NCBI RefSeq assembly: GCF_027580225.2
Contig: NC_073343.2
Span: 1,984,001-2,048,000, forward strand
From: Misgurnus anguillicaudatus
Lineage: Eukaryota > Chordata > Actinopteri > Cypriniformes > Cobitidae
Direction: 5' to 3'
Length of the DNA stretch: 64,000 bases
Made by a program: the position numbers and the translations under genes. Shown here one piece after another: positions 38,024 through 50,150 of the stretch (position 1 is the first letter of the stretch; every line of letters begins with the position of its first letter). Under the pieces are notes generated by a model. It worked only from the letters and a program-made list of their open reading frames with translations. It did not search any database and was not told where the DNA came from.

Positions 38024-38586
38024 TGTGTGTGTATTATATCATGTTTTGTTTTATTATATTATATTATAGGTACAATCTGATGTGGACTGTTGGAAAAAGG
38101 GGCCAAATGAAAGGCCAAGCTTCCAGGACCTACAGGAAACCCTGCATAGATTGCGAGATTACGAAGCAGATCAAATAGGCAAAAATATGATTGCATGTCA
38201 TGTAAACCAAGCATACCAAGAAGATGGTAAGAAACAAGCATGTTGAAATGTTTTCTATCTCTTCTTTTATATACCCTTTAGAACCACTTCGTATTGTCAA
38301 TATATAAGCTTTCCTTTTCACATAAAAAACATTATGATTAGGTTTCTCAAAATCCTCTGGATTAAATTCCATTGCAAACTTAACCAATTTTGCATATTGT
38401 ACTAATAGTATCTGTTTTTGGTTTTTGTCAGAGGAGGAGGTCTGCACAAGGGTGGATGAAGATGAAGATGTAGAAACAGGACTGTCTCCTGTGCTCAACA
38501 ACGATGGACTGAATTACTTGATGTATCGAGCTGACAGTCCAGACAGTATCAAAACAGACAAATCCACACTGTCAGAGGACAGATAA

Positions 38587-39339
38587 GACTAGGAAACCAC
38601 ATTTTTACAAGACTTTTTTAAGATGTCAAATAAATATTTGGTGTCCCCAGAATACGTATGTGAAGTTTTAGCTCAAAATACCATCTAGATCATTTATTAT
38701 AACATGTTAAAATTGACACTTTGTAGGTGAAAATGTGCCGTTTTGGGTGTGTCCTTTAAAATGCAAATGAGCTGATCTCGGCACTAAATGGCAGTGCTGT
38801 GGTTGGATAGTGCAGATGAAGGGGTGGTATTATCCCATTCTGACATCACAAGGGGAGCCAAATTTCAATTACCTATTTTATCACATGCTTGCAGAGAATG
38901 GTTTACCAAAACTAAGTTACTGTCATTGACTTTCACGCTGCTGCTTCCTCAAATTCATTCCATTTGGCTCATTAGAGTCGATATAATTTAAACTCCATTT
39001 CGTGTTTTCGCTACTTTCGCCTGTTGCGCTCCTACAACAAAACAAGGTAAACAAAGCTCTTAGGCTATAAAACAATTGTTTCATGAAAAGTCAACAGAAT
39101 ACAAGAAAAATGTATCTACTCCAGGAAATGTTTTGGAACCAGAATATAAGTATTTTACAGTATAAGTGTTAAAAATTTTTTTATTTTAAAACTTCTCAAC
39201 ATCTGCCATAGAAGTTATTACCTATTAAGTGAACCAAACATAAGAACAAAATCCTGGTGTCCACTACAAAGGACATCAAATAAAATTTTGCTTTGTAAGG
39301 GTCAAAATGATGGTCTACATTTTTGAAATACAGCTAAAT
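38587..39339. repeat. 3' flank of the ROS1-like gene, repeat-derived
   Basis: AATAAA occurs near 38628 and could be the polyadenylation signal. From about 38650 the sequence (CTCAAAATACCATCTAGATC ... GCAAATGAGCTGATCTCGGC) resembles a common fish repeat; frame 38788-38991 is part of it. Confidence 0.4.
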
Positions 39340-40760
39340 ACAGTCTAGACTCTCATTTTGGAAAAAAAAGATGATTATCAAATATATATTCTGCAGAAAA
39401 GTATTACTTAGTTCCCTTGTTGCTATAAAATGTGAAAATCACAACTGTTGTTGTTTTGAAAAGTTTGTGTCCCCATATAAGACCCAGAGGATGTCCTCTG
39501 GACCAAACAGTATGATTCAAATAGGTTGAACAAAATGTGCTTGAGGTCTGAAACTCATGTTCATTATACAGAAGACAAAAATGAATTGCTGGGACTCAGG
39601 TGGCTATATTGATATTTATTAATCATTACCATTTGACAGTAGCAGAATAAAAGTACAGTTTTTTCCACTAGAAATGTACTTAAGTAAAAGTATCCATCTT
39701 TAAATATACTCTAAAAGTACTAGTTACAAAAACTTAATGTTTAAACGTAAAAAAATTACGCAAGAAAATATAACAATTTAAATGTAATTCAATACTACCC
39801 ACCTCTGATGTCAAGATGCACAGCTGATTACCATACATGTATATTAGGCCTACATACATCTGAATTATTCTTATGGCTCAAATGTTTCAATATTTATTTG
39901 TTTGTTTATCCAAAAAAACGTGTTTATATATGAGTAAATCTTCAAGTTATTTACAATAATCTACTTTATTTATATAAACTGTTCATGTATTTGTTGAAGG
40001 TCTAAGGGGTGGTTTCCCGGAAAGGGATTAGCTTAAACCAGGACTAGGCCTTAGTTTAAAATATATAACTAGTATATATAATTATATATAAACTAGTTTT
40101 AACAAACATTAGTTAATGTATTACCTAACATGAACAAACCATCAGCAATACATTTGTTACAGTATTTATTAATTTTTGTTAATGTTAGTTAATAGAAATA
40201 AATCTTTAAATTGTTTGTTCATGTTAGTTCACACTGCATTAACTAATGTTAACAAGATTTTAATAAAGTCTTAGTAATTGTTAAATGTAATATTACCAAG
40301 ATTAATAAATGCTTTATAAGTGCAGTTCATTATTAGTTCATGTTAACTAATGTAGTTAACTAATGAACCTTATTGTAAAGTGTTACAACATGCCTTACTT
40401 AAAACATTACTTGTGTGCATTTTGGGGCAAAACAAAGTGCCTCAATTTGGACAGACTAGTCTAATCCCTGTCCGGGAAATCGCCCCAAAGGGTTTAAACA
40501 TAATGAATAAAATGTCATTCAATATATTTGTGCGTGTGTGCTCCAACATTAAAATTATTTGGATCTCACTATGAAAACCAACAGAAATGTTTAGTGTCAA
40601 GAAATGACATCAATTCAATATTTTCATTAAACAGGCCAAGAGGCACTCTACCACCTGTTAGATACTGTAGATATTTAGGGGTGGTTTTCCACAGGGCTTA
40701 TCTTAGTCCCAGACTACAATGCATGTTTGAGTTTCCTTCATTAAAAAAAAAAAAAATCTA
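39340..40760. repeat. Interspersed repeat copy 3 (most complete)
   Basis: 39575-40760 matches 1-1243 and 39340-39990 matches the pieces of copy 2. It lacks the TTAA-flanked MITE present in copy 1. An AT-rich TTAGTTAATG segment occupies about 40090-40385. Confidence 0.85.
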
Positions 40761-40769
40761 AATACACTG

Positions 40770-41038
40770 TAAAAAATGACTTTCTTACTTAGTATTTTTG
40801 TCTTGTTTTCAGTAAAAAATCTAAAAATTCTTAAATCAAGATGTATTTTCTTGATGAACAAAATTACCTAAGAAAATAATACTAGTTTTTAGACAAAAAA
40901 ATACAATTTAAGTGAATTTATGCTTAAAACAAGCAAAAATATCTGCCAATGGGGTGAGTAAATTTTACTTAAATTAAGCGTTTAAGAAAAAATAAATCTT
41001 ATTTTTTTCTCACCCCATTGGCAGATAATTTTGCTTGT
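40770..41038. mobile_element. MITE with CTTGTTTTCAG / GCTTGTTTTAA arms
   Basis: Contains a smaller inverted pair (ATCTGCCAATGGGGTGAG and CTCACCCCATTGGCAGAT) and recurring ACTTAGTATTTTTGTC-type sequence. No coding potential. Confidence 0.5.
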
Positions 41039-41042
41039 TTTA

Positions 41043-41104
41043 AGGACCGCCTTTTGAAGCCGCAGAAAACTTCGAAACAAGTTTCTGGTCTTGAAACACT
41101 GGAC
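41043..41104 (-). pseudogene. Orphan copy of exon 2 of the symmetric-exon gene
   Basis: Closely matches exon 7853-7781, and similarity continues into the flank to about 41180 (GAGTTAAGGAGAACAA). The reading is CPVFQDQKLVSKFSAASKGG, shorter by a few codons. No other exon of that gene is nearby, so this is a stray fragment of a duplicated locus. Confidence 0.7.
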
Positions 41105-41179
41105 CTGTATATGAAAAGCGTTTTATGAATTTTACAGTATAAGAGTTAAGGAGAACAATAAGATAATTCTTTCTTCCAG

Positions 41180-42130
41180 TATTATATTGATTATGTAAGT
41201 ATATGGGCCAACATGTTTGACATTAAGTTGACGTCAAATCAACGTCATGTTAAAGGCGTTCAGTTGATTTCAAATTGACATCAAATTGATATCAATATAA
41301 ATTTAAAATAATTTAAAAAAATTATCTGGGCCCTCAAATTGCACCCATTTTGCACATATGTTTTGAATCATATGTTGTTGGATTTCTGCATAAAAGTGGA
41401 CTTGTGTAACTTCTGTGGGTAAAACAAATAAACAACAACAAAAACATTTATGTAAATTACTGATAATGAAATAAGAAGCGAACAGTAATTATTATATTTG
41501 ACAAAAAATATATACTGATTTGCTTAATTACAATAAAAAAGTAAAAAGGGCAGCATTTTTGCTGTAACCCCACATGAAGTCCTTTTTTTTTTAAATCATT
41601 TTTTATTTTTAGTGATATTATATACGTTATAACTAAAATACATTTGTTGTAATTGATAATTAAATTGTAATACCCTATAACTATAATGTAAGCATACATA
41701 CAGTATTACAATTACATGGTAATTTATGGAAAATTTACATTAGTTAGATTTTTCATAGTGAACATGCTGCATATTTTAAAATGATTTAGATTTTCTTGTC
41801 TTTAACTGATAAATGCAATGCTAGGGTTCTTAAAAAAAATCATATTTATTTTTCAGAAATTCATTTTTTTTATTATAAAAAATGTAGGGCCTACAATGCC
41901 CATTCATATTGTCTATTCCTAATACCACCTGTAGATGGCGCCATAGCTTTTTGACATTCTTGGGTTTCTCTGCAGCTAAATAATGGACTACAACAATTAA
42001 TTAATTTATTTTTGTGTGTAAATTGATGCAAACCTAGTATGACAATGTTATACATGTATACACGAAAAAAATAAAAAATAAAATATTTGAAAGATTCACG
42101 ACGTTGATGACCGTTGAAACGCACGTCATT
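41180..42130. other. AT-rich intergenic DNA, no gene seen
   Basis: A MITE-like phrase (GACGTCAAATCAACGTCATG) lies near 41230. The remainder is AT-rich with low-complexity runs; frames 41457-41699 and 41891-42124 have no recognisable features. Confidence 0.4.
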
Positions 42131-42139
42131 ACGTCAGGC

Positions 42140-43470
42140 CAGACAGTGTGCGCGGGAAGTCGAAGCAGCTCGAGAAGGTTGGCGCTTTTATCAAGTGAGT
42201 AATAAACATCTCATGAAATAAAACATAATTTGGTAATTTTAAAAACTTAAAAGATTGTGTTTTGATTAAATATTTGACGTTGCAATGAGTATTTTGTGAA
42301 TTGAAATTTCCCGGCTGTTAATGTAACGTTACTGTGAAGGATTCTGAGGTAATTTAACAGAGTTAGAGTTAATTGTCTACGATTTTTAAATGTCGCGAGT
42401 AATGTTAGTTTTACAGTTTTTGTTCGTACTCATAAAACTGCCCTAACGTTTGAATCTCTTTCCCGCATGCGATGCAACAAAACACAACAACCCATTATTA
42501 TTCAAAAATGTGTCCACTAAAGTTAGATGCGAAATTAACATGACGTTGGCTACATCGTTGTTATGTCTTTATCAGTGCAGTTGGATCGTTGAATCGGTAA
42601 GTTAAGCTATTACTGTACTGTACGCAGCGAGTTCGCCAGTACGACGTTTGTTCAGAACGACGACTCGTACACGAATGATTCATTTGAACCGCTTCATTTA
42701 AGCTATTGAACTTTTCAGTCATATGTCGTGTTGGTAGTAAAAAATCTTGTGAATGTGGTAAAAAATTTAGTAATTCATATCTATGATTCCTGAATATACC
42801 CTGATTGAATCATTTAAAATGAACCACAGAGAATGCAAGATGTGAACGAGCTATGATCATTTAGTAAAACTGGTTAATTCAGTTGGCCATTGTGGGCTAA
42901 AAAGTTAGTTAAAAGTGATAAAAAGCTTTATTTTATTAAAAACATTCCTGTTTGGTAAAATAAGTGATGTTTTATATAACTTTTAACTTAATAATTGTCA
43001 TTTTCATCTAATTTTATTAACACCCTGTCTCTCGTCTTGTCTTTGTCAGATCGTTTTTTAAGAGTCTCTGTTTGTTTCAGCCATTGTGTTCCTTTATGCT
43101 CCTCCAGAGACTACTATCTGGGTTGTCCGTGCCAGGGTTGTGACTCTTGCATCTTTCTCCCTGTGTGACGTTGTCCGGCGGGGCCCGAGGGTGAGTGGGG
43201 GCTCTGAATCTCTCCCTGTGATTTGCTTATCCAGCTTTTTTCCTCTCCTTCTATGTTAGCCTATGTGCTGTTTGGTGTAACAATGGACCGAGTTCCACAT
43301 CTTTCCCATCACCAAACACATAAATACGATTACTGTTATCATGTATAATTGGTTGTCTTTTTTCTTTCATCAGAGTTCTTACAAACAGATTGATGGCAAC
43401 AATGAACATGGATGGTTCAGGGGTGAAGAAGGCCTTTGAAAAACACGGCTATGTCATGTTATAATAGGTA
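42140..43470 (+). other. Possible 5' exons of an unidentified transcript
   Basis: CpG-containing sequence at about 42140-42192 ends TTTATCAA before GTGAGTAA. A second candidate exon (about 43081-43192) runs from TTTGTTTCAG to CCCGAGG before GTGAGTGG. A third (43373-43468) follows TTCTTTCATCAG and precedes GTACTA. The third holds ATGGCAACAATGAACATGG reading MATMNMDGSGVKKAFEKHGY, then two stops at the donor. This could be a non-coding RNA, a uORF-bearing 5' end or a remnant; the gene is not identified. Confidence 0.3.
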
Positions 43471-43489
43471 CTACATTACGTTTTTTGTA

Positions 43490-44032
43490 TGATTAGATCG
43501 AGGGGCAACCTTTCGATCTCTCTAATGAAGCCAACACGGAAGTGACTTAAACTGCAATTCATCGACTGGCCGCTCGAGACCGGCTCCAAAAGGGAGCCAA
43601 TCCCACAGACCCCCATGTTAAAAATGCCCAACTCCACAGCAGAAAACTACGTGTCCACAGCCTGGTACAAAAAGTGTCCCCGGTTTATTTAGCTAATTTT
43701 GCCCTTCATGACAACTGTGAGGTGGGTGAATTTTTTTGTAACTCATCCGTTTTTATATTAAGTCTTATACTTCTGCATAATTAAGGGCGTGGCCACTTGA
43801 GTGATGGTTATAACAGCCACTGCTGTCACTAGACTCGCGCTAGGCGGGCGTGGTTTCACATCAGCTTCACCCATGTCCCGCCTCTTTAACCATTTTTGGT
43901 TTTCCGCGGGTGATTCGCGACGGCAACCAACGCCTACTTTAAGATTCAAAAACGATCTTCACACACCAATGGGTGACGTCACAGGCACTACGTCCATATT
44001 TTTTTACGGTCTATGGATTAGATGTTGTGTCT
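43490..44032. repeat. Interspersed fish repeat
   Basis: Contains GAAGCCAACACGGAAGTGAC, CATCGACTGGCCGCTCGAG and CAATGGGTGACGTCAC ... TTTTACGGTCTATGG, phrases that I recognise as dispersed repeat sequence in teleosts. Frame 43801-44256 crosses it and the next element, so it is not a gene. Confidence 0.5.
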
Positions 44033-44038
44033 ATTTAG

Positions 44039-46081
44039 CAGGCATGAAAATCCCTCACCTTTCTGCGAAATTCGCCGTTTTGAAGCCAAAAAATGTGACC
44101 CACGTGAATCATGTAGATTCGATGAGAAAACATTTTTTTTTGGGGGGGGGGTGCGCTTCGCTGTCATCCAACATGTATCCCATACATTGTTTGAGTTCAT
44201 GCTGCGTTGCAAAACCCGACAGGCAGGCAGGTGACATCAAAGTATCACGAGAGTGAATCGAGAAGCCATAAGGAAGTCTGCTTTCGATCGGCTCTCGCGC
44301 TACTGTGTTCTTCGTCATACAAGCTTGTTGAAGATGCGTTGAGCGACTGCCTTCGGGACGTAAAGTCAACACAAAACGCTGTAAAACTATCATTGTGGAA
44401 TTGTAAGGCATCAACCAATTAAAACAACATATCTACACAGACTGACACTGCAAAGTGACCTAAAATATTTTTGTTGTAATGGATTGGAACGAATTATGGA
44501 CGTACTCCTCGCTTGTAAGTCATTGATACGGCTGTAAGTACTTAAATGTAAATTTGGTGAAACTGCAAAATATTGCATGAAATGCTGTAATAAGAACATA
44601 CTATTATCAATACTGCTAATAAGAAAGTTTACAGTAACATTTAAGCGATTTTATACTATTTGAGCGACAAAGATGCTAAAGTGAACTGTTTTCAGTGCGC
44701 ATACGCGCACAAACTCAAAAGCCCACGCCCAACGCGCGTTTTGAAAAATCACGCAAAGCAAACGCATATTTTTGGGGGCTTGACAGGAGATATACGCACA
44801 AACTATATTGTAATACCACAGTCTCTGCAAGTATTCTCATAAAAACAGTCGTTTATTATAAGTGAGCAGTTGATCATGTGTCACTGATCGCTTCTCCGTT
44901 GTTAAAGGGACAGTTCATCTCATAAGAAATGCATATGTTTGAGTCATTATGTTAATCTACAAAAGAAATAAGGAAAATCACTTTTATAGCTTTAAAAAGA
45001 TCAATTATATTTAATTTATAGAATAAAAACAGTGTTATGTTAATTTGATACTGTTTTTTCAACCTAATCAATACTGTTAGATCTTACTTTATTTGTAACT
45101 TTGTTCTTTTCTATTTTATATGCTTGTAATGTCTCTCTTGATTTGTTCTTATTTTATTTTCCCACATCACTTTTTTGCTTATCTGAAAATTATTCAACCC
45201 ATGACTCAAAAACCATAATTTAATTCATTTAACCAGTACTATATTGTTAAATTAATTCATTTTTAATTAGATGTAGGCCTTCAGGTCCACCCTATTGCAA
45301 GGCCAACTTAAAATTGTATGGCCTTGCGACTGATGGTCAGATTATGGCAAAATAAAATTATTGCAGATTTAAAATAGTAAGGGAATGCTACTTGTTACAG
45401 CTTTCCACATTTATCAACCCATTTAATTAAACATGGTTTCTGTCACTAGTTAAATGGGTAACACTTTATTATAATGTTCATTAATTAACATTAGTTAACT
45501 ACATTAGTTAACATGAACTAATGATGAACTGCACTTGTGCAGCATTTATTAATCTTTATTAATGTTAATTTCAACAATTACTAATACTTTATTAAAATTT
45601 GGTTAACGTTAGTTAATGCACCGTGAACTAACATGAACAAACAATGAACAGCTTTATTTCTATTAACTAACATTAACAAAGATGAATAAATACTATAACA
45701 AATGTATTGCTCATGGTTTGTTCATGTTAGTTAATACATTAACTAATGGTAAATCATGAACATTATAATAAAGTGTTACCGTTAAATGTTTACATTTTAA
45801 ATTTGAAAGAATTAAATAATAATAATAATAATGAAATAAAGGTCATATTTTGCGTATGTTATGGTGTGCATTTTGTTTCTGCGCACATGGAGGGATGTTG
45901 CGTTCCTTCCTTCTTTTTTGTCCTTGGCCAATCACATGCCTGAAGAATAAATAAGTTAAGTTACAGCATGTTCCCTAATGAGGCCATAATATTTATTCTG
46001 GGGGGTCCTCCCACCTCGCGGCCACATCGCCCCTCGAGTGCCCTTCTCACCTTTTTCACCCCTGACCCGTTTTCATGCCTG
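44039..46081. mobile_element. hAT-like element, CAGGCATGAAAA ends, copy A
   Basis: Ends CAGGCATGAAAATCCC and CGTTTTCATGCCTG with a perfect 6-bp duplication ATTTAG (44033-44038, 46082-46087). Copy B lies at 56061-57284 and lacks a nested insertion and other internal sequence. Six-base duplications fit the hAT6 lineage. No transposase frame survives. Confidence 0.8.
45457..45780. mobile_element. MITE nested in copy A
   Basis: Ends GGTAACACTTTATTATAA and TTATAATAAAGTGTTACC, perfect 8-bp duplication GTTAAATG (45449-45456, 45781-45788). Copy B at about 56980 shows the empty site (GTCAAATG). Related sequence sits at about 560-870 and 40090-40385. Confidence 0.9.
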
Positions 46082-46119
46082 ATTTAGTGTTACCCATTGT
46101 GCAGCAAACTTTTATCAGG

Positions 46120-46494
46120 GTTTCCGCGGGGTCTTAAAACGTCTCAAATTCAGAATGTTACATATAAGGCCTTAAAAAGTTTTAAACACACCCAGATTTG
46201 TATCCTAGGCCTTCAATTTAATTTACCAAAGTCTTAAATTTCTAACTTCCGTTCATTCCCGAAAAGCGTTGTCCACAAAAAATAAAATAATAATTTAAAA
46301 CACAGAAGAACTAATCAGTGGCAGAGGCAGAAAGTGTTTAATGGGTGGGTCTTAAAAAAGAAACCTTCTGCACTTTGTCATAGTCCACACAAATCGTAGG
46401 ACCCAGAAACGAAAAAAAGCAACAGCTTTATTGAACCTCAATTTAAACAATCAGGCCGTCGAGTCACGTGCCACCAACAGCGAGTCAACTTTAG
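46120..46494. repeat. Left part of a further hAT-like repeat
   Basis: Begins near CAGGGTTTCCGCGGGGTCTT, a typical hAT-like terminus; the matching right end is not visible, perhaps because the next element inserted into it. Confidence 0.35.
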
Positions 46495-47923
46495 CAGGGA
46501 GCTACACTGCGACCAAAATGGTCGCATATGCGACCTTTTGAACTGCCGTTGGGACCCTAATTTTTAATGGGTCGCAAATGTGCTACCTAATGTTTTAGAC
46601 AATATGCTATGATTTACTATGAGCATTTATTAAAACAGAAATGTGGATTTTAAGAATACGTTTTATAACGTGCTCTGAGCCATCAACACGTTGGCTTCAT
46701 TTTGGGTGAAAGCACGTCGTGTCTCTCCCTATCAGTGTGCGTTTGCGTGCTCAGCTGTTTCTCAATGAATTAGGTGCGACGCGAAGCAAGCGCAGTGTCT
46801 TCCATGTGTCTGAACTTGAGCAGAGGTCTTTCTTCACTGAGGACGCGGGACCCGTATGGTTCCGGGTTTATATTTTAAGTGGTCTGTCGGGTCCGGTTAG
46901 GTCCTAGTTTAATTACTTTGGGTCCCATGTCTGATTAATGTTGTGTTTATAACCCGAGTCGATCGGGAAACGGCCATGAGCGCTACCGCGCTAAAGCTCG
47001 AGTGCAGTTTAGCGTGCCTTCGGTTTCTATGGCGACGGTTCTTGTTACGACCACGCGCTGCATTTGCTTTCTCACATTTTTTTAATAATCTTATTATTAA
47101 TAAACCATATCTTTTCTAAAACCATATCCATATTAAGTTTGGACAGAGATTGTAGCAAAGAGCAATGCTAATGTCAAGCCAATTGCACTGAACGAGCAAA
47201 GCAATGTAAAGTCTGTCACCGGGACAGCAAGTAGACTTTTAAATCTGAAAAAATTAGTGGATTAAGCTTTTTAAATCTGCAAGAGAGAAATAGAAAGATA
47301 GGCACATTTACTGCTTCTGCTCTATCTAATAGTAATTATTACCATTATAACATCAGTCATAACATCAGTCACATTTATAATCTATAGACCTGCACTGTCT
47401 ATTAATATACTATACACATAGTATTGTATTATATTGAGTTTGATAAAAGGAGTCTAATTGCTTCATATATCAGTGCAAAAACAGTAAGTGTTTTCGTGGT
47501 GCTTTGACAAACAGTGTCAGCTTTGTTAATGGCAAAGAAAGTTTGGGGTGGTTAGATTAATGAAATATAATGTGAAATTAATATTAATTTTCAATAAATC
47601 AAAGTATTGTGTTGTGTCACACATTATTAGTTCTACTTCACATGTATAGTAGACCATTATTTGTCAGTGGGTAATAATTGCCCTTTTCACCACCAAGTAA
47701 ATTTCAGATCTGTGGGAAACAAGAAGGCATGTGGTTTAAAAGATGGCAAGTAAAATAAAAAGCATATCTGTATGCAATACAGTTTCATTATTGTTCATTA
47801 TTATCCAGAGCGCCTTAATATAACTTGAAAAAAATATGTGCGACCAAATCATATTTTGCGCCAGTAACTGAAAAAGTTTGTAGCGCAAGTGCCACCTGTG
47901 GAAAAGGTTAGTGTAGTTCCCTG
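46495..47923 (+). mobile_element. hAT5-like element, CAGGGAGCTACACT ends, copy A
   Basis: Ends CAGGGAGCTACACTGCGACC and GTGTAGTTCCCTG, perfect 5-bp duplication TTTAG on both sides. A 62-codon frame (46719-46907, MSLPISVRLRAQLFLNELGA...) is shared with copy B and is probably not functional. Copy B is inverted at 54003-55485. Confidence 0.8.
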
Positions 47924-48342
47924 TTTAGTATTACACAGTTTTCACTTTGGAGGCTTTTGTTTACCTCACTGCTCAAAGCGCGTTTACTCCATTGACTTTA
48001 AGCTGCTCTCAGTCTCTGCTGCAAATGCACTCGAACCGAACCTAACGCGCTTTCCCTTCAGCTCTTCACAAACAGCAGTGATTGGCGGCGGGAATCAAGA
48101 AAGTACCGTAATAAACCATATATTTCAAAAAAGTGCAATTGTCGTCTTTTAGAAACAATTTAAACTTTTTTTGATAGTGCAAATGCTTCAGGAGTAACGG
48201 TTAAATGAATAGCGGTAGAATCAGAGCCCTTCAGTCTGTAACCTCCGGAGGTCGCATACGTCATCAAGCCTGGTTTATTTAAGTAACTGAGCATTACATT
48301 CGCAAGTCATAATCATAATACAACAATTTATGATTAACTAAG

Positions 48343-48659
48343 CAGGGCTCCAGACTAACATTTTTCACTAGGAGCACAGTGGCCCCCAACTGAAAATTTT
48401 AGGGGCGCAACCAAAAAATTTGGGGGCACACACCGTAAATCAACATGCTAAACAAATAATCACATTTCTACAAATTTCCTAATAAATACTTAGATGATAG
48501 ATGCAGAAAGTACAATGTGCTGTTTCAAATTCACTGTCACATTACAAAAAAAAGGTCAAATTTACTTGTCGCACATGTGCGACTGGATGTAAAATTCAGT
48601 GGCACACTCTCACATTTTGGTGGCAAAATGCCACCATTTGGGGGCAGTCTGGAGCCCTG
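48343..48659. mobile_element. hAT-like MITE, CAGGGCTCCAGACT ends
   Basis: Left CAGGGCTCCAGACTAAC and right GGGCAGTCTGGAGCCCTG, with CTAAG on both sides (5-bp duplication). Confidence 0.8.
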
Positions 48660-49064
48660 CTAAGAATAATAATCAATATTTTAATTCAAAATTTAATTTC
48701 AATGTTAATATTCTGAAATAAGACTTTATGACGGGTTGAGAAGCGGCCCTAGTGGATAATGTTAGCAACACATAACAAACAATGAACAGCCTTTTAATGG
48801 TATATTTCATTTTCTTAATGCAAATTCATCCGTTATTGTGTAATTAGAGATTAAAAGTGCTGGCGTTAGTGCATATTTATGCATAAAATGTATGGATGGC
48901 GTGTTTTTGGCTCTGTGATTCTGTATTCAATTAAAGGCACACCGCAGAACTTTTTGGCCATGTATTTTTCACGCCTAGCGCCCCTAGAGGCCACAAGCGC
49001 CGCAGCACTGTCGCATAGGAAAAGAACTGGCCAACCTTAAAACTAAACTAAACCTTTAAAACGC

Positions 49065-49315
49065 ATGGGGACGATTTTCCAGACAGGGATTAGACTAGTC
49101 CTACACTAAAATAAATGTAAGAGCTGTCCAAACTGAAAACAACTTGCACGGACATATTTAAAAATGCATCAGTGCCCTTTGTTTGTCTCAAAATGCACAC
49201 AAGTAATGTTTTTAGTAAGTCATGTTTGTTATAACTAGTTATATTTCATAATTAAACTAAGGCCTAGTCCTGGTTTAAGCTAATCCCTGTCCAGGAAACC
49301 ACCCCTAAACGATCC
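49065..49315. mobile_element. MITE, CAGGGATTAGACTAGTCC family
   Basis: Arms containing CCAGACAGGGATTA and TAATCCCTGTCCAGGAAACC are inverted. Relatives are at 1258, 40010, 50600/51605 and about 58820-58885. Confidence 0.6.
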
Positions 49316-50083
49316 ACATTTTGAGGCATCAGGGAGAAACGCAGTCATGTTACAACTTTCTGATGAGGAAAGCCATTTCTCAATCTGAAGGTTGCAGCCT
49401 CCGGATGACGAATTTCTAAGCTGCATACGTTATCAAGACTGTCTTATTTCAGAATATTAACAATTATAAAGTTGACTATTATACTTAGTTAATCGTAAAT
49501 TGTTGCAGTATGCTTATGACTTGCGAATGTAATGCTCAATTTATCTTAATAAACCAGGCTTGATGACGTATGCAGCCTGCATATTTGACCTCCGGATGCT
49601 GCAGCCTTCCAATTGAGAAACAACCAGAAGTATTTCCTTGCCTTTTTCGAAACAAATATTGCTGCATCGTCTCTCTCTCTCCCTCGCCACCAGGATTTTC
49701 CCCAATGGCACTCGTTTTTCCTCTCTTTTGTTTGAAAATTGTCGCTCCAAATCCAAGTAAACCAATGTGTTTTGGTCTGCCGCTTTGTAATACGTCACGC
49801 GAGATACAGCGGAACGCAGCAAATGAGGTAGAGAGAAGAGAGAAACGCTCGGATCTGATTGGTGAATGAATAGGGTTTGGTTTTACACTGTGTGAGTTTG
49901 AGCAAGTTTGACTGCTATAGCATCCTGGATTGTAATGTAAATACCATAGACAGTAAAAGAAAAGTAAATATGTGAACACGTGAATGCAGCATCTGAATAC
50001 AGGGAACTATATGCAAGATAATCGCCGTCATTTAGAAAGATCGCATTTATGTATGAATCAAGAGTTTATATAAAAAAATGCCT

Positions 50084-50150
50084 TAAAGGGGAATCGAACC
50101 CGGGTCGCCCATATCATAGGTCCGTGACACTAACACGGTGCCACAGTCAC
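50084..50150 (-). tRNA. tRNA-like sequence, probably a pseudogene or SINE head
   Basis: The minus strand has GACCCGGGTTCGATTCCCC, a perfect B-box (T-arm), about 40 bases after TGGCACCGTG, a weak A-box. I could not pair an acceptor stem, so this is unlikely to be a working tRNA. Confidence 0.3.

Larger units (their letters stand above)
31954..38586 (+). pseudogene. ros1: ROS1-like receptor tyrosine kinase, 3' portion, decayed
   Basis: ROS1 is a single-pass receptor tyrosine kinase. Exons are 31954-32132 and 32217-32379 (fibronectin III-like), 32519-32629 (membrane segment VIVIIAVCVSIALIIIIL), 32706-32835 (juxtamembrane WHRRQNKK, GLGNACYAV), 32924-33093 (LGSGAFGKV, then VAVK), 34154-34218, 35986-36115 (LGVCLLNEP, LELMEGGDL), 37247-37450 ([29 protein letters not shown]), 37523-37657, 38070-38226 and 38432-38586 (DGLNYLMY tail, TAA). 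Defects: an extra T at 33022-33025 gives TGA at 33027; a base is missing near 38085; the exon ending 37450 is followed by AAAA instead of GT; the exon between GARPTN and RDIA is absent; and nothing upstream of the last fibronectin region is present. The sequencing-error alternative would explain the indels but not the missing exons. Confidence 0.9.
47924..50083. repeat. Intergenic DNA with MITEs
   Basis: Holds the MITEs listed at 48343 and 49065 plus a repeat phrase (CGCCCCTAGAGGCCACAAGC) near 48980. The segment 49536-49979 has overlapping frames on both strands but no recognisable domain or splice sites. No gene supported. Confidence 0.4.

Noticed and set aside
37664..38069. Frames of 113-119 codons on both strands
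   Set aside because: They coincide with a tRNA-derived SINE in an intron.
43801..44414. Frames of up to 151 codons
   Set aside because: They cross the border of two different repeats and recur in fragments at 55898-56191.
49536..49979. 147- and 93-codon minus-strand frames plus a 99-codon plus-strand frame
   Set aside because: Overlapping frames on both strands with no domain, splice signal or second copy.
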